From assembly GCA_963675135.1 (NCBI GenBank), contig OY776119.1, positions 1,674,001 through 1,738,000 on the forward strand: 64,000 bases of DNA, given 5' to 3'. The DNA is from Galeopsis tetrahit (lineage: Eukaryota; Streptophyta; Magnoliopsida; Lamiales; Lamiaceae). Both the position numbers and the translations under genes were made by a program. Shown piece by piece: positions 22,576 to 35,102 of this stretch (the stretch's first letter is position 1; every line of letters starts with the position of its first letter). The notes under the pieces are model-generated. The model saw only the letters and a list, made by a program, of their open reading frames with translations. It was not told where the DNA came from and ran no database searches.

Positions 22576-23746
22576 TAAGGTAAACTGTAATGTGTAGCTA
22601 AACTTACGACCGATTTCCAATGAATTATAACTAATGAACCGTATGAGAATAGAATAGCAAGAAAATTACCAACAATACAAGGGGGTTTCGTATTTCAAAA
22701 TTATTCTCAGAATTTCAAAATTATTCTCAGCTTCTTCATCCAATGCGTCTTTTGAGTTCCTTAATGTGAATTATTCTCAGCATTTCAATTTATGGGTTTC
22801 TTCGGGAAGGTTAAGAGTTGCAATTAAATGAATGCATGTGGGGTAGTAAGAATACGAGGGGATTCGTATTTCAAAAATATTATTTAACTTAAATTGCCTT
22901 TCTAAAAAAAATAAAATTGAAAGGCAGGGGGAATATTTTAATTATTGCAGACGCAAGAAGTGACCGCGCTTACATTACTCACTAGTAATTCGTTAGCACG
23001 ACCGATTGATTATTAAAAAAATTTAATTAATTATTCATAGAATACATTCGTGCAATTTAAAATTTTCAATAGTTAAATTTTACAGAATTTAAAGAACAAT
23101 AATACTATGTTGATTTCATCTTATGAATGAACTTCAATTACATTTTCTAAATCTATTTTCACCTATAATTATTGATGGAATATTATTCCATCCGTCTAAT
23201 TATCACAGAATTTGAAAAACATTAATATAAAATGAGGTGTAGTAAAATTGATATGATTGAAGAGAGGGAATAAAATAGAGTGTAGAATAATTTAAGAGTA
23301 AAAGAGGTGGAATCACAAAATACATCTAAATGAAAAAATGGAAGCTTTTGACGAAATAAAGTAATTAATTAAAATTCAATTTTACAAAATACATTCATGA
23401 AACAATCTCATATAAATTTTAACTTATAATTAAAATCTATATATAATCTTGGAAAATAAAAGTATATGCACAAATATATATAAATTAATTACAAATATTT
23501 TTTAATAATTAAAATTTATAGAGGTATACTGAATTACAAATATTTTTTAATAACTAATTTATAACTGGATAGGGAATAGAATAAAAAAAGATTCAAGGAG
23601 TAATATAACCCAAAAACTAAAACAGCTGGCATTTGCTTAAAAAAAAGAGAGAAAAGTTGAGTCCCCATCAATTTGGGCAGGAATTGACCAACAATCAACA
23701 ATCAACTACGTATATATATATAGATTACGCATTTATTTTTATGGTT
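22576..23746. other. Promoter-side and intergenic DNA of unit B
   Basis: 22680-22860 shares GGGTTTCTTCGGGAAGGTTA and AAATGAATGCATGTGGGGTA with the same place upstream of the unit C gene (39410-39450), so it is probably promoter or 5' UTR. 23180-23350 may be a decayed Stowaway (TTCCATCCGTCTAATTATCA). No coding sequence is supported. Confidence 0.5.
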
Positions 23747-23749
23747 TTA

Positions 23750-24130
23750 CACTACAAATAATTGTCAAAATTGCTAGGAAAAATTGCGAGGGTATGTAAT
23801 CCCTCGTTAAATGGCGAGGGATTTTACGAGGGAAGCAGATGGAGAGGGAAATACTGAGGGTTCAAAAAACCCTCGCAAAATGGCGAGGGAATTACAAATT
23901 CCTCGTCATTTAACGAAGGACATTGTTTTAAAAATGATAAAGGGCGAGGGATTTAATGCTCGCTGGCTGGCGAGGGAATTTATTGCTCGCGACCAGGCGA
24001 GGGATAAATTAAAATGCTCGGCAAAAAATAGCGAGGAAATTCTGGCAAGAGGAATCCCTCGTTATTCATGTTAAAGAGGATTTTTCGATAGCCAAATCCC
24101 TCTCTATTTGGATATTTTTTTGTAGCAGTG
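23750..24130. mobile_element. Miniature CACTA element
   Basis: A 381-bp element starting CACTACAAATAA and ending TTTTTTGTAGCAGTG, so both ends begin CACT(A/G). The 3-bp duplication TTA is at 23747-23749 and 24131-24133. The interior is filled with the repeat GGCGAGGGA / TCCCTCG in both orientations, typical subterminal binding-site repeats. No gene. Confidence 0.82.
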
Positions 24131-24133
24131 TTA

Positions 24134-24549
24134 AAAAATTTAATAACCATTAATTAATATGGCAACACAATAATCTTATATATTGCAAAAATCAATATAT
24201 ATGGTTTAAAACTAACTTGTTATTATTATTTCTTCCGTTTCGTGATTATTCGTATTCGTATACGTATAATACATAAATAATCTATAAATTTAAGTGTAGC
24301 AATGCAATATTTAACGAGGCAAAGAGGAAGAAGCTCGAAAAAGAACAAATTGATGAAGATATAGGATCGCAGGTGAATAGTATTCCCACAAATACCTTAG
24401 CTATGTATGCACTGGGATTATCATGCAACTTATGTGCATTTTAAAACAGTATAAGTTGTTTTTATTGAATAATTGTAGTTGTTTCATCAAACAATATTGT
24501 TTATTTTCTGTAACTCTCCAATGTGAAAATAACTGATAGCGTTTATTTA
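24134..24549. other. Intergenic spacer between two CACTA elements
   Basis: AT-rich with nothing I can assign. 24460-24550 (AATTGTAGTTGTTTCATC...) resembles the flank text near 20220 and 50180. Confidence 0.5.
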
Positions 24550-24569
24550 GAACACTACAAAAAAATTGA

Positions 24570-24890
24570 TAAATGGCATCGGGGAAGGCATCGGATCTGC
24601 CGTCCCCAAAGATGAAGGCAACGGCAAAGGCATCGGCAGTGTGCCGATGCCAATATGCTCGATGCCATTTAAATGGCATCGGATTTGGGGAAAACCGATG
24701 CGAAATGGCATCGGCAGGTCGCCGTTACCAAATGGCATCGGGGCCCACTGCCGATGCCATTTTGCATCGGGGACAGCCGATGCCATTTCGCATCGGGGAA
24801 AGCGCCGTTACTAAATGGCATCGGGGCACTGCCGTTACCAAATGGCATCGGGCCCACTGCCGATGCCATTTTGCCGATGCCTTTTTATTA
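24570..24890. repeat. CACTA subterminal repeats, left end
   Basis: More than a dozen copies of AAATGGCATCGG or its complement CCGATGCCATTT, some with spacers CCCACTG or CCGTTACC. In En/Spm elements such repeats bind the TNPA-type protein. Overlapping open frames here in all directions are by-products of the repeat. Confidence 0.85.
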
Positions 24891-24894
24891 GAAT

Positions 24895-25080
24895 TTAAAA
24901 AAGACGAATCTGGGTTTCGAACCCAGGTCGATAGGCCACCAACACCCACCCCCCACCGCTGGGTCACCCCATTTTCGCATATTCAGCCCATTTTCGCGAT
25001 TTCAAGGGTTCGAACTCGTGACCTCGCGGTCTCGAAGGCTTTTAAGTGCCCCCTGTGTGCCGTTTAGGCTAGGAGCTTTT
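24895..25080 (-). repeat. Possible dimeric tRNA-like (SINE) insertion
   Basis: Minus strand: two B-box-like phrases, GAGTTCGAACCC and GGGTTCGAAACCC, about 95 bp apart, each with a weak A-box-like phrase upstream. GC-rich, unlike its surroundings, and absent from the other CACTA end. No tail or target duplication is identified, so this is tentative. Confidence 0.3.
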
Positions 25081-25966
25081 AGTCGACATGTTTTGAATGC
25101 AATTAATATATATTCAATTTAATTTGCGTTTTTAATTCTTTAATTAATTCAATTCATTCTAACTTTAATTGTTGTTTATTAAATTATTTATCAAAACATA
25201 TCATATTATTTCTAAATTATGTTTTTCAAATTAACTAAATTATGTTTTTCAAATTAAATAATTTATTTTCACTTATACATTTAAATTCATTCTAATTTTT
25301 TATTTCACAACATTATAATTACATACAACATTGAATATAATTATTTTCACTTATACATTTAAATTTATTCTAATCACATCATTTTAGTTTTCAATTCACA
25401 ACATTAAATATATATAATTATTTTCACTTATCCATTTAAAAATATGAATTCACTTATCCTTCAATGGACCCTAAACCCTAAACCCTAAAACCTTAACTAA
25501 ATTATGTTTTTCAAATTAAATAATTTATTTACGGTATCAGTTATTCACACTATTTTAATTTATTCTAATCTTCAATTTACAACATTTAAATTCATTCTAA
25601 TTTTTTATTTCACAACATTATAATTACATACAACATTGAATATAATTATTTTCACTTATACATTTAAATTTATTCTAATCACATCATTTAAATTCATTCT
25701 AGTTTTCAATTCACAACATTAAATATATATAATTATTTTCACTTATCCATTTAAAAATATGAATTCACTTATACATATAATTAAAAAAAAAATTCATCTA
25801 TTATAAAATTATTCTCTAGTTCATTTTCAATTAAAATAACATCATATCACAAACAACATTAATTATAATCATAATTAGCATGTTCACGTCAATTAAAATA
25901 AAAATTAATCCTCAACGTCAATGTAATATAATAACATCACACGTAACAAAGTAATATAAAAATGTA
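25081..25966. other. CACTA internal AT-rich spacer with direct repeats and a telomere-like run
   Basis: A segment of about 150-170 bp around ATTATAATTACATACAACAT occurs twice, roughly 308 bp apart (near 25280-25440 and 25590-25750). Three perfect CCCTAAA units lie at 25469-25489. No gene. Confidence 0.7.
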
Positions 25967-27689
25967 TCACTCCTCATCACCACCACCATCATCCTCAGTA
26001 TCATCCCGATCCTGAACCTGGCTACTATAATGAACGTTGTGCGACGGCCTCGGCGGCCTCGGCGGCCTCGGCTCCCCACCTATCCCACCCATCTGTCCCA
26101 TCATCAATGCAAGCTGGTCCTGAAACTCCTTGCGTAAGCGCTCCTCCTGCTGCCGCATTTGTTCCACTAAGCGCTGCTCTCTATCTTCATTGACTCTCCG
26201 TTCTTCAGCAATAGCATTGGTCATGTCTTCCTGGGTGAATCGTCCATAAGCCGTACCAGTTGACGTCTCGCCAGGACCGGAGGAGACCCGTCTGTTCTTG
26301 CCTACTTGTCCAAGGCCCCTAACACGTCCATGAGACCTGCCGACCTTCTTCACGTACAGTGCAGACATATCGGGTAAAGGTGGGGCCTGGGAACCATCCT
26401 CTGAACTAGGTTCATCTGACGGATCTCTTGTAGTATTATTGGTGAGCTCGTCATGTATCTGGTCCTATACGTGCACATTTAAAAGTGGGTTAATACATTT
26501 TCAAGTACAATTAAATATATATTTGTTATATAATGTAATGTATATATATATAACTTACAAGTATATCACCCATATAGCCACAAGTGTATGTCCCGTTTTC
26601 GTAACGGTGGTAATATTCAACTATCTCCCAGTCGTATGCAGGGCGTCCCGTCCTCTCCTCCTGTATTTTGAATCGAAGACATATACGAATAAATAAACTA
26701 AATAATTAACTAAAATTAATTATATATAATTGACCACAAATATTACTTACAATGAGCCGTGCGACCTCTGCTGCTCCACGAGCTCCGCCTTTATGAGTAC
26801 CATGGCCAGTACCCGGACCTCCAGGCTCGGATAAACGGTTCTTACGAGCCTGCTCGCTCTTCTTAATTGTGTCGGGATTGTTCCAGTGACGAACTAAGGA
26901 GTTCCAAACATTCACATCCCACAACGGCCTCTTGTTATCCTTCACCCACGCTTTCTTGATTTTTGATAACATGTTAGTGTACCGAGTTGCAGCTCTTTGA
27001 AGAAAGAGTCTGTACACCTCTGTAGAAGATATGGCTTCAGGGTCCCACCTGACCTCGGTCTGCAACAAAAAATTAATTAACGAAGTAATATAACAAAATA
27101 ACTAAATGTAAAGTTATTTTATACCTGGAATGTATCCCACCACCGCTGTACCGTGGCGGGTGATACCATAGCCCAGGTGTGTGCTCCAAGCTCCATATTC
27201 CGGTACATTATCGATCTGATCGTCCTCGAAATTAAATTTGAAGGCATCAACCTGTTACACGTATTTTATTAATAAACATGTTATACATACGTCTAATGAA
27301 ATTTAAATATAATATACTTACGTATCCATGTAGATAAACAGTCGGATGCGACTGTCGGGTGCATCAGTCGACATGCTGGCCTGTGTCCCGACAGACGGAT
27401 GTCTAACTGGCGAATGTATCGGTGGAGGGGATTGTTCCTGTGGATGTGGAACCATATGAGGCAACTGAGGCACCTGAGTGTAATAGGAATTAGGGTTCAT
27501 TCCGGGCATCTGGGGCAACATTATCCCAGTCATATCGGGCATATACAAACCATGTGGTGTCTGCACAGTCGGTGTCTCATCCACCGGCTCTCCTCTGCCT
27601 CTACCTCTACCTCGCCCATGTCCAGAAGAACCCTGTCCAGAAGAACCCTGACCAGAGCCATATCCAGAACCATGTCGACGACCACTCAT
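25967..27689 (-). CDS. Plant transposase, Ptta/En/Spm type (TNPA-like role), five exons
   Basis: Predicted exons: 27689-27322, 27251-27125, 27059-26751, 26660-26559 and 26464-25967, all with GT...AG, summing to 1404 bp (467 aa plus stop). Glycine-rich start (MSGRRHGSGYGSGQGSSGQG), then a Pro/Met-rich stretch. The conserved core has VQRWWDTFQ, AATRYTNMLSKIKKAW, HWNNPDTIKKSEQARKNR and a GGARGAAEV segment, typical of the plant transposase_24 family. A charged coiled coil follows (EERRVNEDREQRLVEQMRQQ), with an acidic tail ending DDGGGDEE. In En/Spm the companion protein binds subterminal repeats and assists the TNP2/TNPD transposase; the same role is inferred here. No lesion seen. Confidence 0.85.
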
Positions 27690-27903
27690 CTGTCAAAATG
27701 AACATTAAAACATTATTAACATTGAACATTGTAACAATTAAAAAACATTATATATGAACATCACTGTAACGATTAACACTAAAATATAAATAAGGAATAT
27801 AATTAAGGAATTAATATTTAGATAACATTGTCTAACAATTAATATTTAGATAACATAGTCTAACAATTAATATTTAGATAACATAGTCTAACAATTAACA
27901 ACA

Positions 27904-30900
27904 TCATTCATCTTCATCATCTTCATCTTCAGCTTCATCTTCGTCGTCTTCTTCTCCGTCTTCTTCTCCGTCTTCTTCTTCATCTTCTTCATACTCTGCC
28001 ATTTCCATCATTGTACCGGTGTCATCAGTTAACATGACAGGATCATCATCTACTTGCACAATCATTTGAGTTTCTATGTTATCCTCTTGCCACGCGGGAA
28101 CTTCATCTTCAGTAGTATCTTTTGCATCCACCAAGTATCTCGGTTTGACTTTGCAGACAAATATCCAATCAGTACGGGATCCGGGGTATGGACAATAGTA
28201 GACTTGTGTGGCTTGACTTGCTAGTACGAATGGATCGTATCGACCGTAAGATCGCCTCTGATTAAGCTCCACGAGCTTGTAGTTACGATGAACTTTTGTC
28301 CCATTGTTTGAGGGATCAAACCACTGACACTTGAATAAAACCACTTTCTTCTCGTGGTACCCCTGATAGTCCAATTCGACTACTTCCTCGAGTTTCCCAT
28401 AGAAATCTTCCTCATCCGCGTCATAGTTTTTTCCCTTGATACAAACCCCACTGTTTGATGTTGCTCTAGATGCACCATAAGCCATGGTGTGGAATTTGTA
28501 CCCGTTCACGTAATACCCTGCGTACGTAAGAACTTGACCAGACGGACCAGTCGAAAGATCGGATAAAAACCTGTCCTCGACGTGATTTATCTTCACCTAT
28601 ATATATATATGTAAGCCGAATTAATGTGAGAATTTCTATAACTTAACACTTTACACAGATCGTTATTTTAGGATAACTTACAATGTCTTCAAACCACGAC
28701 GCAAATCCATCTTGTAGTCTTAAATCTGATTCAGCGGCCGAGAGATTTGGTTGAAGAACTTGAAGTTGTTGCATGAATAGCCTACGTACGATCGATATAA
28801 GATTAATAAGACATTTCAACACTAAGTATTTGATTGACAAACATTTTGGTCGGATTGACTTACTGAACATATGGCTGCACCTCATCACAATTCAACAACA
28901 CGTACGTATGAGCAACTTTTTTCTCCTCGTCTAAAATCCATCTTTTCTTAGGCTTTCCAAATCGTTTGACAGGCGCCTTAAATATGGAAAAAGTGCCCTC
29001 GACATACTCGTGTACTTCGTCCCGACCATCGTAATTACGAGGTACATTGTGTATCCTTGTCGTAACATGGTCCTCGAAATAGTGAGAACAAAACATTGAC
29101 GCCTCTCTAGTTAAATAGGCATTTGCAATCGAAGCTTCAACACATGCTTTGTTACCCACGCTTAATTTCAAGGTGCGAAGATACCTGATTAAATTTTAAG
29201 AATCGTAAGTTCATATAATTTGAAGAATCGTATGAGAAATTAATTAAATTACCTCTCGTATGGATACATCCATCTGTATTGAACTGGACCACACACTTTT
29301 GCTTCATATGCAAGGTGCACAGGTAGATGTTCCATAGAGTTGAAGAAGCTGGGTGGAAAGATACGTTCCAACTTGCACAAGATGATTGGGATATCTGTTT
29401 CCAGTCGAGTCATGTTGTCAACTGTGATGGTTGTAGAAGTCAACTCCTTAAAAAATAGACTAAGCTCAGTGATTGCTTTCCACACAGTGAGCGGCAGAAT
29501 TTTGTAAAAAGCAATCGGTAGTAGTCTCTGCATAAACACGTGACAATCATGACTCTTCATCCCATACAATTTCAATTTCGACCAGTCAATGCAACGGGAC
29601 ATGTTAGACACATATCCATCTGGAAACTTCAACTCACTTATCCACTTACAAACAACATCCTTCTGCTTCTTATCAAGCGAAAAAGAAGCCTTAGGATACT
29701 TTGATGTACGTGGACATTTCTTGAGAGAGGGACGACGACAATAATCATTCAGCTCATCTCTTGATTTAGACGTGTCCTTTGTTTTCCCCTCCACATTCAT
29801 CACCGTGTTGAAAACGTTATCAAACACATTTTTCTCAATATGCATCACGTCTAAATTGTGTCGTATCAACAAGGTACTCCAATACGGCAACTCCCAGAAA
29901 ATGCTTTTCCACTTCCACCCTCCAGAAAGTTTTTTGTTGTGAGCCTCAGCACCATCCTCTGTAACCTTTCTATATCCCAAATGATCAATTTCGTATAGGA
30001 GACTTGCACCCGTTCGAATAGGCGGTGGATCATCTGTGACTACTACTCCGGCCATGAATGCAGTTTTATTCGATCGCCACGTGTGATTCGGTGGTTGTCG
30101 AACCACGACTGCTTTCGACTTTTATTCAAATAGAATGCATCGGTGTACTCTCCACAATATGGACAAGCAAGCCTTCCGGCTGTACTCCAACCAGACAACA
30201 TTGAGTATGCTGGGAAGTCACTAATGGTCCAGATAAGTGCAGCTCGCATCAAAAAGTTTTGCTTTCTAGCAACATCGTAAGTTTGCACCCCATTTTCCCA
30301 TAAAAATCTCAAATCTGCTATCACTGGTTGCAAAAACACATCAAGTTTGTCCTTCAGACTTTTATGCCCGGGTACGAGAATCGAAAGAAACATGAATTGA
30401 TCCTTCATGCATAACCACGGGGGTAGATTGTACGGAGTAAGTATAACTGGCCATGACGAATATTGTTTTCCCGTCATTCCAAACGGTGCAAGACCGTCTG
30501 TGCTCAAGCCCAACCTCACATTCCTAATTTCAGATGCAAAATTAGGATACGAACGGTCCAAATGCTTCCAAGCCAGCGAGTCTGCCGGGTGACGCATAAC
30601 ACCAGAGTCATCAGAAGCGCACGAGGCATGCCATGTCATATCCTTCGCAGTGGCCTTGGACATGTACAATCTTTGCAAACGAGGAATTATCGGAAAGTAG
30701 AACATCTCCTTAACCGGGCGTTTCTTTTTCAACCGACCATCTACATCAACCCTACTCGGCTTATACCGTGATCGACCACAAATCTTACAAAAATCTAGTT
30801 CGCTGTCTGCACCCCAAAATAACATGCAATTCTGTGCACAACAATCAATCCTTTCTACCGGAAGACCCATCCCACTCATCAAATGTTTTGTGTCGTTAAA

Positions 30901-31539
30901 TTTCTTGGGAACCTTATTTTCGGGAGGACAAATCTCACGAATCAACTCAACAACCTGATTGTATCCCCTTTCAGACAATCTGTTTTCCGTTTTAATGTTC
31001 AACAATCTAGAATTGAATGACAACTGCGAATGAGATTCACAACCAGGATACAAGTCTTGGTCCGCTGCACGAAGCATGTCGTAAAACTGTGCCGCATTCT
31101 CGTTAGGGGGTTCTTCATTAAGTGCCTCCTCTTCCACGTCGATTCCAAAATCAATGTTTGGGCCACCCATTAACTCTTCTACCATAGTGTGGTACGAACT
31201 AGGTCCAGCTGGGTCAACGTCGTTTGAAGTTGACGCATATTCATTAGTGTTTTGATACGGACGTGGACCCCAAATCTCTTCCCCGTGATAAATCCAATTA
31301 TAATAATTCAGTGTAAAACCATTTCGATATAAATGAGATTTAACTTCATTAGGATCTCTATAAGTTTGATTTCGACATCTAGCTTTCGAACAAGGACACC
31401 TAATTTTTCCCTCCCACATCGAATTCGGATTACTAGTAGCAAATTCAATAAATCCATTTATTCCACTAACAAATCCAGGGTTCATAATCCCATTCACTAA
31501 TCTTGGACTATACATCCAACTACGAATTGAATAATCCAT
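27904..31539 (-). pseudogene. TNP2-like CACTA transposase, frameshifted
   Basis: Exons: 31539-29253, 29184-28864, 28781-28682 and 28596-27904. Order: transposase-associated N-terminal domain (MDYSIRSWMYSPRLVNG; CPCSKARCRN), the tnp2 core (RLGLSTDGLAPFG, SDFPAYSMLSGWSTAGRLACP, HNLDVMHIEKNVFDN), DUF4218 (MEHLPVHLAYEAK), DUF4216 (GYYVNGYKFHT, LFKCQWFD) and a long acidic C-terminus. At about 30088-30095 the frame breaks. A few residues normally present between SWFDNHR and PPNH are missing, leaving a short out-of-frame deletion at an ACCACCG repeat. Exon lengths sum to 3401 bp, so the loss should be 1 modulo 3. Otherwise open, so inactivation is recent. Confidence 0.87.
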
Positions 31540-32129
31540 GTCAATCGACGTCTACAAACACACAAACAACCAACGTCTCATTTCCAACTCTATTAAAATC
31601 AATTAATATAATTCTAATTATATTCTAATAATTATTCTAACACCCTAATTAACAAATAAATTCATATATATAGACATATAACACAAATATAATTCTAACA
31701 CTCTAATTAACAAATAAATTCATATAACTTAATTATTAAAACATACGTACATATAAATACATGCTTATAAACACAACATAATTAATTAACAATTTATAAA
31801 TTCTTACAATTAACACATGCATGCATAAAAATTAACAATTCTAACAATTTTATATATACATACAACATATATGCATATATATACATATATATACTAAAAC
31901 TATATATACACATATAACTTCAAATTTAACCAATGAAAACGAAAAAAATTACCGTAGAAATGCTCCCGTCGAAATGTAGAACACAAATGGCCAAAAATCG
32001 AGTTCGATCCGCAAACGAAGGTGATTTTTGAGTGTGGATGGCCAAAAAACGCAAAGCTTCAATTTGGGGGAGGAGGGCACGGCTGTAACGTTCTGGAAGA
32101 GGGAAGAGGGGGGTTTTATATTTAATTAG

Positions 32130-32352
32130 GGCATCGGGGAAGGCATCGGGCCCACTGCCGATGCCATTTTGCATCGGGGGGCCGTTACCAAATGGCATCG
32201 GGGCCCACTGCCGATGCCATTTTGCATCGGGCATTAAATGCCGATGCCAAATGGCATCGGGGCCCACTGCCGATGCCATTTTGCATCGGGCATTAAATGC
32301 CGTCCCCTTTTCGCATCGGCCGGCCTGCCGATGCCATTTGCCGATGCCTTTT
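32130..32352. repeat. CACTA subterminal repeats, right end
   Basis: Direct and inverted GGCATCGG / CCGATGCC copies, including three near-identical blocks with GGGGCCCACTGCCGATGCC and spacers GCATTAAATG. This is the counterpart of 24570-24890. 31540-32130 between the TNP2 start and this array is AT-rich 5' sequence. Confidence 0.85.
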
Positions 32353-32449
32353 GGGCAATATTTTGTGGTGGAAGATGTTGGGTTTCAGTGACGCCAGTCG
32401 ACTCGGAGACTCAGATACGGGTCGAATTGTATACGGACGTAGTGAAAAT

Positions 32450-33660
32450 AACCAAAGAATATTAGGATTATTAGAGAGATATTAGGGTTTACTATTTTCT
32501 TGTATTTCTTGATTCATATTATTTAGTTAACCTAAAGTCCATGTTTATAATTAACCTAAAAGTCGATGATATATGTAGGAGGGTGTATTCAATTGAGTTT
32601 CTGTTGGATTTTTTTGGACTTTTAAAATCTGGGGGTATTCAATCTGGATTTTTAAAAGTCTTTTAAAATTTTGAGGTATTCAATACGGATTTTAAAAAGT
32701 CTTTAGAAATCTTTAGGTATTCAACAATCTATGGATTTTAATACTCTATGAATTTCGTTGGATTCTCTTTCAAAAATATAAATAAATTTCACTAATCAAA
32801 ATCTCTTCTAAAAAGTAGAGATTTCAACGGATTCTCTTAGAAGACAGAGAAGAAAAAAAAAACTATGTTAACTATATTCTTTGATAATAAGCATCACAGA
32901 TTCTTCACCACCATTATTATCGTGAAAAAAATTACATCTCTGTATTTTAAAATTATGTTCTTTCTTTAAAAATTATATTATATCGAACACCGTCAATAAT
33001 ATCTAATCGACGTCAATTCCCCATTACGTGGTGTTCGATATCATCTAAAAGATTTTGATGGTCAAGGTCGTCACCCCAAAAATGCAATTATTCAATAGAA
33101 TTTTTGGTATTTTCAAATTGCAATTCACAAGTTCGCTGGATTACATAACTTTCTTCTTTCTTCGGAAAGAAGGTCGCTCTGATGAATTTGCAGTCGAATA
33201 TAGAAGATCAAGATTCACCACATCTCGACATGAAAGACAAAAATTTGGAATTGCTTCTCAAAGAAAACTACAACAAAGAACTTAAGCTAATGCATGAAGA
33301 ACTAGTATTGCTAATTATGTGAAAATGAGGCCGAGGTATAACTGTGATGAAAATGAAGATTAGAATAATAATGATAAATAATAATAAAAAAATTTGAATT
33401 AGGTTTTAGGGTCGTAGTTTATGAAAATCCATGTATATCAATAAAAAAATGTGTATTTCAGAATCCTGTCAAATCTATAAAAATCCATATAAATCAGTAA
33501 AAAAGTCAGTCAAACTCTGCATAGAGTCTATGGATTTTCTAAATCCACTGACTTTTTAAAGTCCAAAAAAATCTAACAGAATCTCAATTGAATACACCCC
33601 CCGTAATCTATATATACTCATTCTCATTGTTAATAACATATTTTTTCCATTCACTCTTTA
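32450..33660 (+). mobile_element. Copia LTR fragment split by a TIR element
   Basis: 32455-32577 (TTAGGGTTTACTATT..., TTAACCTAAA) and 33603-33650 (TCTATATATACTCATTCTC) match the two halves of the LTR at 15633-15850. No primer-binding site or coding region follows, so it is a solo or truncated LTR. Confidence 0.65.
32578..33602. mobile_element. TIR DNA transposon, non-autonomous, in the copia LTR
   Basis: A 1025-bp element whose ends are long, near-perfect inverted repeats: GGGTGTATTCAATTGAG at the left and its complement CTCAATTGAATACACCCC at the right, continuing through TTTTTTTGGACTTT. GTA flanks both ends (32575-32577, 33603-33605). The LTR at 15633-15850 provides the uninterrupted sequence. 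The 3-bp duplication favours PIF/Harbinger, though GTA differs from the usual TWA. No transposase is visible. Confidence 0.7.
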
Positions 33661-33986
33661 TAAGAATTAAAATGGGTAACAGTTTACCCTCATTCTCTCT
33701 CACTCTCTATTCTCATGTTTTCGTCACATGTCACCGACAAAGAAGATGGTGACACAATATAAATAGTGAGATTGTCAACAACTTAGGGCAACAATGAATT
33801 AGATCTTGGCCAAAACACCATTCGGGCTAAATCCTAACAGAAGAGACTTACTCAGAAGAAATTAGCTTATTTAATAATTGATAATCAAATTAATGATAAG
33901 AAGAAAGATGAACAATATGATTCACACCTAATAATTACATGATTAATTTACGACACATGCTTTTAAAATACATTATTGACCATGTA

Positions 33987-34281
33987 CTTTCTCCGATCCA
34001 AAAAGTTTGTCGCATTTGAACTTTAAATTTGTTTCAAAAAGTTTGTCGCTTTTCCTAATTTTACTAATGATCTCCCTAAATTGCCCCTATTCTTATGGAA
34101 ATATATTAATTACGATTTTTTTTGGAAAGGTCAAAGAAATTGTGGAAGAGGAAGGTGGAAAAATAAAAGGAAAAAGAGAAGAAAGTGGGAGAAAATAATG
34201 AGGGGTAAATTTGTCAAAAAAATATGTTCCTTAATTCTATACAAAATGAGAAATGCGACAAACTTTATGAAACGGAAGGAG
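33987..34281. mobile_element. Stowaway-like MITE
   Basis: TIR CTTTCTCCGATCCAAAAAGT against ACTTTATGAAACGGAAGGAG, with TA on both sides. The other module copies (near 62005) lack it. Confidence 0.78.
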
Positions 34282-34856
34282 TACAAATTAGTGCGTTCAA
34301 TGTTTATCATAAATGCACATATTTTGCACTTAGAAATATAACAAGTTAGATGTCACTTAGGCCTCCCAATTTTTTTTTTTTTTTTTTTTTTACACTACTC
34401 TACTATTTCTGCGTTGGCTTTTTTCTATTTTTATTTTTGTCTTCTTAATTTTACTTAATCATTGCCTTCTCAATTTTAGTGCTGACGATATCAATTTTAG
34501 TGTAAAGTTACAGGATTATTATTGGACTCGATCTAAGTAACAAGACTAAAATTGATACCGTTAGAATTAAAATTGAAAAAGTGTAAAATTACATGATTAA
34601 AGTTGGATTCGATCTAAATTACAAGACTAAAATTAATCATATACACATATTTTGCACATAAAAGATATAACAAGAGAGAATGCCAAGTATCATTCGCAAA
34701 TGTTTTTGTATTTGTGTATGATCATTCATCAACCTTTTTCTTTAGCTGTATTGGTTGATTCAGAGAACACGTTTTCCCCTTTTCGTTGAATGATCATGCT
34801 CTTTTTACCATTTTTGGAAATTTTCTGGCTTAGGGCAAGGAATCGAAAATTTATTA

Positions 34857-35102
34857 CTCCCTTCTAAAAGATAGTCCACTATTCTTTATTGATTTATCTC
34901 AAATTATAGTTCACTTTCTTTTTATTTTAAATTTTTTAATTAAAATATATTTATTTAATAATTGTTGGAATTAGTTAATAATAGTGTACATCAACATTAA
35001 ATAAGGGTATAACTAGAATACAAGAATAAATTTTATATGTCTAAAATGTTAGCATTGGTGTTTGTGAAAAAGGAAAGTGTACTATTTTTTTAGACGGTGG
35101 AG
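34857..35102. mobile_element. Stowaway-like MITE, unsplit relative of 9873-10428
   Basis: Decayed TIRs (CTCCCTTCTAAAAGATAGTC and ACTATTTTTTTAGACGG), with TA on both sides. It reads through the point where the inner MITE sits in the 9873-10428 copy. Confidence 0.75.

Larger units (their letters stand above)
24553..32370 (-). mobile_element. CACTA (En/Spm) transposon, 7.8 kb, complete ends
   Basis: The ends are CACTACAAAAAAATTG (24553) and, inverted from 32370, CACCACAAAATATTG. The GAA target duplication flanks both ends (24550-24552, 32371-32373), so the 7818-bp unit moved as one. Subterminal arrays of GGCATCGG / CCGATGCC lie inside each end. Two minus-strand genes are present: a TNP2-like transposase (31539-27904) and a Ptta/En/Spm-type protein (27689-25967). 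The second is open; the first carries a frameshift, so the element is probably non-autonomous now but structurally young. Confidence 0.93.

Noticed and set aside
24547..25067. Several overlapping open frames in both strands rich in MASA, MPFG and WHRQ phrases
   Set aside because: They are translations of the GGCATCGG subterminal repeat of the CACTA element and open in many frames at once.
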